From positions 62,001 to 126,000 of the forward strand of contig NZ_QWDM01000010.1 in the NCBI RefSeq assembly GCF_003996965.1: DNA of 64,000 nucleotides, written 5' to 3'. Each line of letters begins with the position of its first letter. Within the stretch, counting starts at the first letter, position 1. Below the pieces are notes generated by a model that made no database searches, was not told where the DNA came from, and was given only the letters and a program-made list of their open reading frames with translations. The position numbers and the translations under genes are program-made. Source of the DNA: Flavobacterium cupreum (GTDB taxonomy: Bacteria; Bacteroidota; Bacteroidia; Flavobacteriales; Flavobacteriaceae). Shown in pieces: positions 1 to 8,891 of the stretch.

Positions 1-1054
1 CTTTCAAAGCATTGATAAGATTTACATTTTGCGGGTTTTCAATTATTTCTTCATTATCCTTTAAATCCGGCTCAACAGAAGGTTTACCGCCAATCCTTCT
101 CGAATAAAACATTTTTCCTTTATTGAAAAGGTCTGTTCCTTCGGTAAAAAAAGCTCTGTTTTCGTTGAATTGTTGTTCAAAAGGACCCAGATTCAAAATC
201 TGATCATCATATTTTGCCTGTCCGAAATCAGGAATCAGGATGGCGTCAAGCGTAAAGGCATCATTAATACCGTATTTGATATCCATTCCGCCTTTCATGG
301 TACCGTACGTTTTCTGGCCATCAGCAGCATTCAGATAATAGGAAGCATACGGCATAAGAAACAATCGGGTAGGAGGTTTGATATTTTCAATTCCTTCCAG
401 ATTCCCGTTTTGTTGGGTAAAAGTGCCAATTTTGGTATCAATTAGCGACCAGGTGTATTTTTTTCGTTCCCTTTTTATTTCCCTGAAAAAATTAATTCCC
501 CAGGTTTGTTTGTTCTCTTCCGAAAAACGCAAGGCAGCATAGGGGATTTTCATTTCTACCGTCCATCCCGTGTCAGTAAGTACAGCTTTACTAATCCAGA
601 CAGCATCCCAGGAATAATCTTCACCATTGGCATCGGTCATGACGCAATCTCCCTGCACATCGGCAGCAGACACAAAGAATTCAAAGTTTTGCTGACCGTC
701 ATTGAAGCCGTTAATAAAAACACCAAAAATATCTGCCGTTCCAAAATTATCCCTTTGCGAAATTTCCTTTAGTATTTTACCGGGATCATCATCGTACATA
801 ACGGCACCAATATAAAGCGCATCATTATTATATAAAACTTTGACTTCTGTTCTTCTTCCTTCAGGAATTGATTTTCCGTTATCAGGATCAAACATAACAA
901 AATCTGAAGCTATAGCGGCATTTTTCCACTCCGGTTCCTCTAATTTTCCATCTATTGAAATACTTTGCAAAATTTGCTGTGCCTGCAAAGTTTTCTTTTG
1001 ACCGTAAGAGCAAAATGAACAAAGAAAAAGAGTAAAAAGGACTAAATTTTTCAT
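1..1054 (-). CDS. DUF5916 / CBM9-like outer-membrane protein, C-terminus outside window
   Basis: Only the first 351 codons are visible; the frame is open to the window edge. It starts with a signal peptide (MKNLVLFTLFLCSFCSYG). From about residue 32, SIDGKLEEPEWKNA is the usual opening of a CBM9-like beta-sandwich, followed by LYNNDALYIGAVMYDD. From about residue 170 the sequence (INFFREIKRERKKYTWS, then GQAKYDDQILNLGPFEQQF) matches the start of the DUF5916 region, which in Bacteroidota is predicted to form an outer-membrane beta-barrel. Such proteins are usually over 700 residues long, so about half is missing here. The substrate is unknown. The family assignment was read by eye from motifs. 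Confidence 0.82.
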   Translation of the reverse strand, partial: MKNLVLFTLFLCSFCSYGQKKTLQAQQILQSISIDGKLEEPEWKNAAIASDFVMFDPDNGKSIPEGRRTEVKVLYNNDALYIGAVMYDDDPGKILKEISQRDNFGTADIFGVFINGFNDGQQNFEFFVSAADVQGDCVMTDANGEDYSWDAVWISKAVLTDTGWTVEMKIPYAALRFSEENKQTWGINFFREIKRERKKYTWSLIDTKIGTFTQQNGNLEGIENIKPPTRLFLMPYASYYLNAADGQKTYGTMKGGMDIKYGINDAFTLDAILIPDFGQAKYDDQILNLGPFEQQFNENRAFFTEGTDLFNKGKMFYSRRIGGKPSVEPDLKDNEEIIENPQNVNLINALK

Positions 1055-1316
1055 GTGATTTTAAAACGTAATTTTTGGGATAAGAGACCGTCGGAGTAAT
1101 AGACAATCTTTTTTCATAATTGTTACACTTTAATCTAGAGTATTATCAGGAAACAAATGTATACTATTTTCAGAAAAAGTTATAGAATTTAAATCCCGAT
1201 TTCAATTTTTGTAAGTAAATATTTCGTAAAAATTACCATTTTGTGGTTTTTTGCTAATTTTTTGTTTCAGAATTGTTAAAGTTTAGACAAAAATGCACTG
1301 ATTAACAGACTTTTAT

Positions 1317-1346
1317 TTTGTCTACTGCATTTTTTTTATACTTTTG
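1317..1346 (+). promoter_or_regulatory. Bacteroidota-type promoter for the L,D-transpeptidase gene
   Basis: TTTG at 1317-1320 and TACTTTTG at 1339-1346 are separated by 18 bases, matching the TTTG / TAnnTTTG consensus of the Bacteroidota primary sigma factor. Transcription should start near 1353, about 30 bases before the ATG at 1383. Nothing else was recognised in the gap 1055-1382. Confidence 0.7.
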
Positions 1347-1382
1347 CCTTACCCAAATTTATTATTAACCTAAAGGAATTCA

Positions 1383-2105
1383 ATGATTTACAAAATTTAT
1401 CCATTATTGGTGTTTTTACTATTGTCTTTTGGTAAAGATTCAAAAAACACAATCGAATTAAAAAAGGTAACTACAAAGAGTATTGCTAAGGTTGAAAAAC
1501 TTACAATCGACAGTAAAATTGAAAATGTGTACAGCACATTGAAAACCAACAATTGTTCGTTACCGGAACTTAAGACTTTCTCTGAAGCTTTAAAAGGTTT
1601 TTACTTACTGAAAGAGAGAGGTGTTGTTCAGAAAGATATTTTAACTTTAATTGATTTTAGTTTATCATCAAATACCAAACGTCTTTGGGTAATTGATCTG
1701 ACTACTAATACAATTTTGTTTCAGTCTCTTGTAGCTCACGGAAGAAATACGGGAGAAGAATTTGCTTCAACATTTTCAAATTTAAATTCATCTTTCAAAA
1801 GCAGCTTAGGCTTTTATGCCACTGGTGAGATTTACCAGGGAAAACATGGTGCTTCATTGCGTTTAGATGGTTTGGAAAGAGGTGTTAATGACAAGGCACG
1901 TGAAAGAGGCGTAGTTGTTCATGGTGCTGATTATGTATCTGAATCTTTTATCAATAGTAATAAAAGATTAGGAAGAAGTCAGGGGTGTCCCGCTCTTCCT
2001 GTTGAATTGACGAATAAAATTATTGAAGTAATCAAAAATAAATCATGTTTGTATATCTACCATCCCTCAAGAAGTTTTGCGATGGAAGAAAAGCTAATTT
2101 CTTAA
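1383..2105 (+). CDS. Murein L,D-transpeptidase catalytic domain protein (YkuD_2 type)
   Basis: A 240-residue exported protein. The N-terminal hydrophobic stretch (about residues 4-16) is a likely signal peptide. The C-terminal half carries VVVHGADYVSES and GRSQGCPALP, the His (about H180) and Cys (about C202) signature of L,D-transpeptidase folds, in the spacing of the YkuD_2 family. These enzymes act on tetrapeptide stems in the periplasm, making 3-3 cross-links or attaching proteins; which of these this one does cannot be told. It ends tail-to-tail with a second, unrelated-looking L,D-transpeptidase, overlapping it by 12 bases. Its own promoter lies at 1317-1346. Confidence 0.88.
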   Translation: MIYKIYPLLVFLLLSFGKDSKNTIELKKVTTKSIAKVEKLTIDSKIENVYSTLKTNNCSLPELKTFSEALKGFYLLKERGVVQKDILTLIDFSLSSNTKRLWVIDLTTNTILFQSLVAHGRNTGEEFASTFSNLNSSFKSSLGFYATGEIYQGKHGASLRLDGLERGVNDKARERGVVVHGADYVSESFINSNKRLGRSQGCPALPVELTNKIIEVIKNKSCLYIYHPSRSFAMEEKLIS

Positions 2106-3686
2106 TTTAGCATACAAATCCGAATCTAAATTATAAATATCAGCTCTGAAAATGAGCTGATTTTTTTTGCTCCATGCCGTCCAGTACCATTGGTATAACG
2201 CGTATTTTTTTCTGATTTTAATATTGACTGTTTTTTTAGTCTCAATAATAGAGTCAATTTTTTCCTTCGACCAGCTTACCGACTGATCTGACGAGTCTAA
2301 AATATGCTGTGCCAGTTCCAGCGGATTTTCGATACGCACACATCCGGAACTTAACGAACGGTTGCTTCTTTCGAAATAATTACGGTGATTGGTATCATGC
2401 AGGTACACACTGTGATGGTTTGGGAACAATATTTTCATTAACCCTAACGAATTGTTATAACCCGGACTTTGCACATAGCGGTATTTACCGGGATTCTTTT
2501 CATTCCACGCGGAAGGTTCTACCACATTTCCGGAGCTGTCATATATGGTAATGTTCTTTTTCGCCAGATAGTTTCGGTTGCGTTTCATTGCCGGAACCAC
2601 GTCTTCTTTTAGGATAGTAGGAGGAACCGTCCAGGTGGGGTTAAAAACTACCGTTTTGAGTTTCGAGGTTATAACCGGTGTTCTTCTTTTACTGGTGCCA
2701 ACGACTACGTTTCGGACCAGGGTAGTGTCTTTGCTTTCTACAACATTTAAACTGTAATCCGGAATGTTGATAATAAAATAATTTTTGGCAAATTCATTAT
2801 TATACCATCTCCAGCGTTCTAAATTGGCAATGATTTGCTCCTTTCTTTTGGCTTTGGAAAAATTTAAGGCACTTATGGTTCCTGCCCCAATTACCCCATC
2901 AGCAGCCAAGCCATGTCTTTCCTGGAATTTTTTGATCGCTTCGAAAGTTTTCTGATCGTAAATTTTGGTAAGGCTGTCGCTTCTTCCCGACATGTCTTTC
3001 CAGAATAAAAGTCTTTTTTTGATGTTTACTACAGCAGGATTGGTATCATGTAACGTTATTTTCTCTGCAGATTCAATAGTCCCGATTTTATCCTCCGGAA
3101 AAGTATTAATGATTTCAAGGGCTTTCAGTAATTGCTTATAAGTGTCTGCTTTAGACTGAAAATTATCCACAATACTGTCCAGTTTGTTTTTATTGAATGC
3201 TTTTATCAGCGCGTTGTTTATATCAAAAGTTTTCTCTGCCAGATCCCAGTTGCCATATAATTTTTTTGGGTCTAATTTTCCTTTATACAAATGCGTCAGA
3301 TATAATTCAAAATTATAAGTAAGCAATATGTCATACGTCACTAAATCAGAATCGCTGAGTAAACCAATTCTCTTTTCGAGTTTTTCGAGTTTTTCTATTT
3401 TGTAATCGCTTGGATTTAAGCCTAATTCATCAGATTTTTTTAATAAAGATAAAATGTAAGTTCTTTTTTTAAGATTTCCCCACACCGTTTTATTGTCAGA
3501 AGAATTATAAAATTGTTTGAGTGTCTCGCTTTTAAAAGCATTGATTTTTGCAGTATCGATTTGAACTGTTCTTTCATCAGTGAGTATGATTGCTGGCTGA
3601 CTTTTTTTTACAGGAATAGCTTTTGGCTTGTCGTCTTTACAGCCGATCAGAATGCATAATACCAATAAAAGAGAAAGTTTCTTCAT
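2094..3686 (-). CDS. L,D-transpeptidase lipoprotein, YcbB/LdtD-like, with peptidoglycan-binding domain
   Basis: A 530-residue protein. A lipoprotein signal ends at LIGC (C16). An alpha-helical region of about 180 residues follows, then a PG_binding_1 domain (about residues 213-275, with FQERHGLAADGVIG) and a YkuD catalytic domain (about 300-490). The active-site signature is YLHDT (H430) and SSGCVRI (C449). This architecture is that of the E. coli YcbB/LdtD group, which forms 3-3 cross-links in peptidoglycan. The reading frame continues upstream of the ATG into a decayed acetyltransferase, but the lipoprotein signal fixes the start at 3686. Confidence 0.92.
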   Translation of the reverse strand: MKKLSLLLVLCILIGCKDDKPKAIPVKKSQPAIILTDERTVQIDTAKINAFKSETLKQFYNSSDNKTVWGNLKKRTYILSLLKKSDELGLNPSDYKIEKLEKLEKRIGLLSDSDLVTYDILLTYNFELYLTHLYKGKLDPKKLYGNWDLAEKTFDINNALIKAFNKNKLDSIVDNFQSKADTYKQLLKALEIINTFPEDKIGTIESAEKITLHDTNPAVVNIKKRLLFWKDMSGRSDSLTKIYDQKTFEAIKKFQERHGLAADGVIGAGTISALNFSKAKRKEQIIANLERWRWYNNEFAKNYFIINIPDYSLNVVESKDTTLVRNVVVGTSKRRTPVITSKLKTVVFNPTWTVPPTILKEDVVPAMKRNRNYLAKKNITIYDSSGNVVEPSAWNEKNPGKYRYVQSPGYNNSLGLMKILFPNHHSVYLHDTNHRNYFERSNRSLSSGCVRIENPLELAQHILDSSDQSVSWSKEKIDSIIETKKTVNIKIRKKYALYQWYWTAWSKKNQLIFRADIYNLDSDLYAKLRN

Positions 3687-3689
3687 GTT

Positions 3690-3895
3690 ATAATTTTTTA
3701 AACGTAAATAATGTTCGCCAACATCTTTGATCTCAAATGCTTCGCGAACGGTTTGTAATTCATTTTCTGATAAAATTCAACAGCAGCTGTTTTTGCGTTA
3801 AACCCAATCAGGATTATATTTTTTTTAAGCAATAATTTTCGCAATGTTTTACCAGAGATTCGCCAATAATTTTTTCTGATGTAGCTCTAAAACTC
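3690..3895 (-). pseudogene. Decayed GNAT acetyltransferase C-terminus
   Basis: Three frames read in succession give an acetyltransferase C-terminus: IIGESLVKHCENYC, then KKNIILIGFNAKTAAVEFYQ with MNYKPF, then EAFEIKDVGEHYLRLK. AVEFYQKMNYKPF followed by FEIKDVGEHY is the typical end of a GNAT fold (acetyl-CoA-binding helix and last strands). At least two frameshifts are needed, one near the run of eight A (plus-strand T run near 3820) and one near 3755, and no intact N-terminal half was found. The remnant lies directly upstream of the L,D-transpeptidase start. From 3896 to the tRNA promoter at 4216 nothing was recognised. Confidence 0.6.
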
Positions 3896-4215
3896 CTATT
3901 TATGAACCGGAGCCGGACTTTTTTCGGCAAAGGTACTGCTGATTTTTGAGTATAACGAAATAATTCCTGTTAAATCACTGTCAAAAAATAAGCCAAAATG
4001 ATGTGTGGTTTCTAATGGTCACCTTCGAAGTCGCAACTTTCTGTCGGTTTTCCTATTCTAAAAACGGGGTGGCGTGCGATATAAGTTTCTTTTCATGGTA
4101 TTTCTCTAATGATATTCATGTTTTGTTGAAATAAAATAAATATATAACTTTTTAATTTTAAATAGGTTATGGGAAATTGTGATTTTTAATTGATTTTTTT
4201 TGAAAAAAAGCTTGT

Positions 4216-4243
4216 TTTGAACTTAACTTATTTTTTATATTTG
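4216..4243 (+). promoter_or_regulatory. Promoter of first tRNA-Gly
   Basis: TTTG at 4216-4219 and TATATTTG at 4236-4243 with a 16-base spacer match the Bacteroidota consensus. The box ends 10 bases before the mature tRNA 5' end. Confidence 0.65.
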
Positions 4244-4253
4244 CACCAGTAAT

Positions 4254-4326
<73 letters not shown>

Positions 4327-4330
4327 CTAA

Positions 4331-4360
4331 AAACCGAAACTTAATTGTTTCGGTTTTTTT
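4331..4360 (+). terminator. Rho-independent terminator of first tRNA-Gly
   Basis: Stem AAACCGAAAC / GTTTCGGTTT with a 6-base loop, running into a T tract, 5 bases after the tRNA. Confidence 0.8.
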
Positions 4361-4411
4361 ATCAAAGTTAAATAATTATTGATTTTTATTTTTTTAAATG
4401 ATTTAATTGTT

Positions 4412-4419
4412 TACATTTG
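4412..4419 (+). promoter_or_regulatory. Promoter -7 box of second tRNA-Gly
   Basis: TACATTTG fits TAnnTTTG and lies 12 bases before the mature tRNA. No clear TTTG -33 box was picked out in the T-rich sequence upstream. Confidence 0.55.
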
Positions 4420-4431
4420 CACCCTGTTAAT

Positions 4432-4504
<73 letters not shown>

Positions 4505-4510
4505 CTTCAA

Positions 4511-4544
4511 AATCCTCAAACAAATTGTTTGGGGATTTTTTTTT
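4511..4544 (+). terminator. Terminator of second tRNA-Gly
   Basis: AATCCTCAAAC / GTTTGGGGATT hairpin followed by a run of nine T. Confidence 0.75.
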
Positions 4545-4767
4545 GCTTTTTTTACCATATAAGTGATGTAAGTTATTATAAGTGGAGCCTGAACTTGTCG
4601 ACTCAATAATTTAACTCAGTATCTAAGACGGAATAATTGTCATTGAATTTTTCGAGCCTTACTATGTTTTGATCGTTCATTCTTGATATATGAAAGCTAG
4701 TATATTTAGCTAATCAGATATGATGAATTTGATTTATAAGGAAGGTAATTGTGAAGATAAGTTATTT

Positions 4768-4806
4768 AAAAGAAGCTTTTTTCAATTATAGTAAAAAGCT
4801 TCTTTT
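4768..4806. terminator. Bidirectional terminator downstream of DUF805 gene
   Basis: Perfect arms AAAAGAAGCTTTTT and AAAAAGCTTCTTTT around an 11-base loop, with T tracts on both strands. It lies 35 bases beyond the end of the minus-strand DUF805 gene. The remainder of the gap 4545-4840 shows nothing recognisable. Confidence 0.65.
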
Positions 4807-4840
4807 GCTTTGAATAAAAACTTTTGAAAAAATCTATTGA

Positions 4841-5161
4841 TTATAAAGCTTTAGGATCTGAGCCATATGCATTTGAACCTTTGTCACCCTCTTTGGTTGC
4901 TAAAATAAAGCCGTAGATCGGAATAAGTGAATACCACCAGGGCTTTCCTATGTCCTGCATTCTTCTTGCTCCCACTGTTATTACTGGTGGTAAAAGTATT
5001 AATGATAGAAATTGCAGGATTGTTAATCCGGTTAATTGGATGATAAAACTAAGAGCAAATGCTACAATAAAGTAAAATAATATAAAATACCAATACTCTT
5101 TTCTTCTCGCTCTGCCTTTAATGCTTGCGTACTTTTTAAAAGTTTCTACTACATAATTCAT
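4841..5161 (-). CDS. DUF805 small membrane protein
   Basis: A 106-residue protein starting MNYVVETFKKYASIKGRARRK, the conserved N-terminal motif of DUF805 (a Y-x-x-F/G-R-A-R/S-R-x-E-Y-W block). Two to three membrane segments follow (about residues 25-43, 47-65 and 78-90). The motif GARRMQDIGKPWW between helices is the second family hallmark. It is an inner-membrane protein of unknown function. It stands alone, with a terminator behind it. Confidence 0.9.
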   Translation of the reverse strand: MNYVVETFKKYASIKGRARRKEYWYFILFYFIVAFALSFIIQLTGLTILQFLSLILLPPVITVGARRMQDIGKPWWYSLIPIYGFILATKEGDKGSNAYGSDPKAL

Positions 5162-5626
5162 TTTTGTTTGTAATTTAATTTTATTCTACTCTTTGGTTTT
5201 TCGAAGTCCACCTTGTTTTTATAGTAATACAACTCTACTGTGGGAATTGGTCAAGCCAAATATTTTTGATAGTAATTGAATATTGTATTGGTTTGAAAAT
5301 GCACTGAATTTTGATGTAAACGCGACTTAATTCCAGAATTTTCGGCAAATATAATTCAGAGCAATAAAATGCAATCCAGTTTTCAATAGATGGCTTAATA
5401 GTAGTAATAAGTGGTTGCTGAGAAGAGGAAGTGGTCAGATTTGGAGTGTGTAAAGTTGCGGACCAAAGAATAACTACTTGTTTCAGTTGTTTTTTTTAGT
5501 AATATTTGACTGCCGGTTTGTGGTGTGAGAAAACTTAATTAGTAGTGTCTGGGATCTTGTTTTCGAATGTAGAATATAATTGAGAGAGGAAGGATGAAGG
5601 ATGCTTGTAAATTGGTATTTAATTTA

Positions 5627-5688
5627 ACCATTAAGAAATTAAGAAAGAATAAGTTTAATTCTTTACAGAATCTTAATCTCCTAATGGT
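5627..5688. repeat. Imperfect intergenic palindrome
   Basis: ACCATTAAGAAATTAAG (5627-5643) and CTTAATCTCCTAATGGT (5672-5688) pair at 15 of 17 positions around a 28-base loop. The gap 5162-5797 between DUF805 and pepE otherwise shows no gene or site; short open frames there lack any protein-like features. Confidence 0.5.
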
Positions 5689-5797
5689 AAAAAACTTTGT
5701 TTAAATAGTTTGAATCATTTTTATTTGAATTGCTGTTCTGCGCTTCGAGCTACACATTTGGGGTTTGGAATTTTTCACGAGACTTCGCTATTGGAAT

Positions 5798-6505
5798 TTA
5801 TTTTAAATTGCTCAAATCGCTTTCAGTTGCTAATTCCTCCGGGTTTTGATTTTTTAAAAATAAACGAGCGGATAAATCTCCCTTTAAAGTGATTTTGCGG
5901 CCTTTTACTTCGAGCCAGCTTCCTTCGCGTAATCCTAAAACCGGAATGGAATTGAAAGCGTGGAATTCTTTAATTCTCGTTTCGCGGGTTTCTCCCATAT
6001 GCTTGGATTGTGCTTCGGGATCTAAATAGTGCGGATTTAGATTGAACGGAATTAGTCCTAAAGTCTGAAAACTTGGGGGATAAACAATAGGCATGTCATT
6101 GGTCGTTTGCATCGATAAACCGCAAATATTGCTTCCGGCGCTGGTTCCTAAATACGGCGTTCCGTTCTTTACAGTTTCAGAAAGAACCTGCATGATGTTT
6201 TGTTGGTACAATTGTGTTACCAGCAGAAAAGTATTTCCGCCTCCAGTAAAAATACCTTCCGCAGTTTTTACGGCGTTTTCTGCATTTTCAAATTCATGAA
6301 TCCCTTTTACGGCAATATTGATTGTTGCAAATTCGGCGGCTACTTTTTGAGTGTATTCGTTATGTGTTATTCCGCCCGGTCTCGCAAATGGAATAAATAA
6401 GATGCTTTTGCAGTTGAAAAAATGTTGTTTTAATGTAGGTAGTAAATATTCTAAATAGCTGCCTCCGTGAAGGGTAGAAGTGCTGGCGATAATAATGCTT
6501 TTCAT
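5798..6505 (-). CDS. pepE: Dipeptidase E (peptidase S51 family)
   Basis: A 235-residue cytoplasmic serine peptidase. IFTGGGNTFLL (about 85-95) and LGTSAGSN (about 119-126, nucleophile S122) are the S51 family signatures; a conserved His lies in NPHYLDP (about H159). Family members cleave dipeptides with N-terminal Asp, so a role in peptide recycling is likely. The length matches the usual 230 residues. The ATG at 6505 gives the typical N-terminus MKSIIIASTSTLHGG. It appears monocistronic. Confidence 0.93.
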   Translation of the reverse strand: MKSIIIASTSTLHGGSYLEYLLPTLKQHFFNCKSILFIPFARPGGITHNEYTQKVAAEFATINIAVKGIHEFENAENAVKTAEGIFTGGGNTFLLVTQLYQQNIMQVLSETVKNGTPYLGTSAGSNICGLSMQTTNDMPIVYPPSFQTLGLIPFNLNPHYLDPEAQSKHMGETRETRIKEFHAFNSIPVLGLREGSWLEVKGRKITLKGDLSARLFLKNQNPEELATESDLSNLK

Positions 6506-6666
6506 AAATTTTAACTCATATTAATGCTGCTAAAGATATTAAAAACTCCTTTTTCATATTAGGATTCCAAACTTTAATTAACATATTTTTACCAAGCCGT
6601 TAGTATTAAATTTGGAAGACATTAAGATATTTTTACACTTTTAAGAATAAATCTAATTTTTTTATT

Positions 6667-7434
6667 TTGAGCGATAAGTTTTTATGTCTTTTTATTATTG
6701 TTTTGGGCCAGACTGTATGGGGGCAAAATCAGGAACGTATCATTATTAACGGAAAGATAGCGTCTAATACCTATGATCTCGAAGGTGTTTATGTGGTAAA
6801 TGCTGAAACAGAAAACATGGTTACAACGAATGCAGACGGAACCTTTTCGATCAGGGCTAAAGCAGGCGACACACTTGTCTTTTCTTCCATACAATTTAAG
6901 GAAAACAGAACTTTACTGACAGCGGAAAATTTTTCGGATCTCAACTTTACTGTAAAATTAAGTCTGGTGATTCATCAGCTGCAGGAGGTAATTGTTCGGA
7001 ATTATGCTAATATCAATGCAGTCTCTTTGGGAATTATTCCGCAGGGGCAGAAATCCTATACAGAAGCCGAGAGGAAATTACATACCGCTACAGCTCTAAA
7101 TCCAACCGCGAATGCCGGAGGAGTGGCCGGTGGATCGATTTCAGCAGATCCTTTTCTGAATTTTCTGTCGGGCAGGACGGCAATGCTGAAAAAAGAAGTA
7201 GCAGTAGAGAAAAAAGAATTTTTTATGAAGCTTCTGGAAAGTATGTTTAGCCTTGACCATTTTGTGAACAGACTTTCAATTCCTGCTGAATATGTGAAGG
7301 GATTCGAGTATTATGCTGTTGATAATGATAAGTTTACGGTTGTGCTGAATTCCAAAAATAAAACATCAACTGAATTTTTGCTGGGAGAATTAGCGGTGAA
7401 ATATAAAGAAATACTTGCCATTGAAAACAAATAA
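6667..7434 (+). CDS. CarboxypepD_reg-like domain protein, paralogue 1
   Basis: A 255-residue exported protein. The frame has no ATG near its beginning, so TTG at 6667 is the likely start, giving signal peptide DKFLCLFIIVLGQTVWGQ. Residues about 24-110 (INGKIASNTYDLEGVYVVNA, then GTFSIRAKAGDTLVFSSIQF) form a carboxypeptidase-regulatory-like beta-sandwich of the kind that begins SusC/TonB receptors, but no receptor follows. The C-terminal half carries LGIIPQGQKSYTEAERK and SGRTAMLKKEV, both shared with the next gene. First gene of a close co-directional run to 9394. Function unknown. Confidence 0.8.
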   Translation: MSDKFLCLFIIVLGQTVWGQNQERIIINGKIASNTYDLEGVYVVNAETENMVTTNADGTFSIRAKAGDTLVFSSIQFKENRTLLTAENFSDLNFTVKLSLVIHQLQEVIVRNYANINAVSLGIIPQGQKSYTEAERKLHTATALNPTANAGGVAGGSISADPFLNFLSGRTAMLKKEVAVEKKEFFMKLLESMFSLDHFVNRLSIPAEYVKGFEYYAVDNDKFTVVLNSKNKTSTEFLLGELAVKYKEILAIENK

Positions 7435-8146
7435 CATAGTACTGATCCTGTTTTTACTGATTGCCGAAATTACTGTTGGCCAGTCGGCTGCACCGAAAGA
7501 AATCCTGGGGCAGATTATGGAGCAGTCTGTAACAGTTGAAGGGGTTAACATTATTAATAATACCACTCAGGTTTCAACGGTTTCAGATAAGGAAGGTAAA
7601 TTTTCGATTATTGTCAAAGAAGGTGATGTGCTGATTTTTTCAGCTGTTAATTTAGATCCGGTCAAACGGCGAATTACAGCAGAATATGTCAACGGGAATT
7701 TGCTTTTGATTAAGATGACAGCAAATGAAGTGGAGTTAAAAGAAGTGATTGTAAACGAAAATGCCAATATTACCGCTGAAAATTTAGGGATTATTCCATA
7801 CGGGCAAAAAAAGTATACACCCGCTGAAAGAAAAGTGTACACGGCAACTTCTACCTCTGTAGATAAATTGCTGAATAAGATTTCCGGCCGGACTGCTATG
7901 TTGAAAAAAGAGGTTAATGTTGAGAAAAGAGAAGCTCTTTTTAGAAAAATAGAATACCTTTTTGAAGAAGATTATTATACCAATCGATTGAGAATCCCGC
8001 TGGATGACATAAAAGGATTTCAATTATATTGCGTAGATGATGCCGAATTTGCTGTATCTTTGAATACAAAGAACAAAACAATGAGCATGTTTTTGATCAC
8101 CGAACTAGCCAGAAAATACTTAATAATTCTAGAAAATGAAAAATAA
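7415..8146 (+). CDS. CarboxypepD_reg-like domain protein, paralogue 2
   Basis: A 243-residue exported paralogue of the preceding gene, overlapping its end by 20 bases. Again no ATG is available at the start; TTG at 7415 or 7421 is used. The order is signal peptide (to about VGQ), regulatory-like sandwich (VEGVNIINNT, then DGVLIF-like EGDVLIFSAVNL), LGIIPYGQKKYTPAERK, then SGRTAMLKKEVNVEKRE. It lacks the Ala/Gly-rich insert that paralogue 1 carries before SGRTAML. Tight overlap implies translation coupled to its neighbour. Function unknown. Confidence 0.8.
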   Translation: MPLKTNNIVLILFLLIAEITVGQSAAPKEILGQIMEQSVTVEGVNIINNTTQVSTVSDKEGKFSIIVKEGDVLIFSAVNLDPVKRRITAEYVNGNLLLIKMTANEVELKEVIVNENANITAENLGIIPYGQKKYTPAERKVYTATSTSVDKLLNKISGRTAMLKKEVNVEKREALFRKIEYLFEEDYYTNRLRIPLDDIKGFQLYCVDDAEFAVSLNTKNKTMSMFLITELARKYLIILENEK

Positions 8147-8891
8147 ATTAGGAATACTTATCGCGTGCTTATTTTGTCAAATCGTTTTAGGTCAGAATAA
8201 TTCAAGAAAATCATTACACGGTCAGGTACAAAATGACTTCCTCGCTATAGAGAGCGGTTATGTAATGAATATCAATGCCAATGTCAGAACATTTATCGGT
8301 GCTGGCGGATTGTTTGATATTATGGCGAAACCAAAAGATACTTTGTTGTTTTCGGGTTTGGCTTTTCAGTCCAAAAAAATAGTTTTAACAGAAAAAGACT
8401 GCTCTCAGGTACTTTTTTCAGTAAAGCTTGACTTAGTTAATAATCAGTTGAAAGAAGTTGTCGTTCATAAGGATTTAAAAGTAAAATCACTGGATGGAGG
8501 GTCTCAGAAATTTGTAGACATGCAATTTGAAGATGACAGGCAGTCCACAGCGAAAAATACAGTGATGTACTCCGATCAGACCATTAAATACGGAACTGAT
8601 TTTGTGCGTATTTTTAAGGATGTAAAAAAGTTGCTGCGTAAAAAAGAAGGTGTACAGGAAGATGTGATTTCAGATATTGCCTTTGCAGAATATGCGAAAG
8701 ATAACTTTACACCTGATTTTTTCAGTAAAACATTAGACCTAAAACCAGACGAAATTGAGCTTTTCTTAATGTACTGCTCCAACGATGCCGAATCAAAAAA
8801 ATATTTAAAACCGGACGATAAATTCCAGTTAATGGATTTCATGGTCAATAAAAATAAAGAGTTTAAAAAAGCTACTGTTATTCAAAAATGA
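8136..8891 (+). CDS. CarboxypepD_reg-like domain protein, divergent paralogue 3
   Basis: A 251-residue exported protein beginning at ATG inside the end of paralogue 2 (11-base overlap). The N-terminal half keeps the same sandwich pattern (HGQVQNDFLAIESGYVMNIN, GLFDIMAKPKDTLLFSGLAF, LKEVVVHKD). The C-terminal half has lost the LGIIP and SGRTAML motifs. It ends in a charged helical region (DVKKLLRKKEG) that still aligns with the length and position of its neighbours. The stop overlaps the start of the next gene by 4 bases. Function unknown. Confidence 0.78.
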   Translation: MKNKLGILIACLFCQIVLGQNNSRKSLHGQVQNDFLAIESGYVMNINANVRTFIGAGGLFDIMAKPKDTLLFSGLAFQSKKIVLTEKDCSQVLFSVKLDLVNNQLKEVVVHKDLKVKSLDGGSQKFVDMQFEDDRQSTAKNTVMYSDQTIKYGTDFVRIFKDVKKLLRKKEGVQEDVISDIAFAEYAKDNFTPDFFSKTLDLKPDEIELFLMYCSNDAESKKYLKPDDKFQLMDFMVNKNKEFKKATVIQK

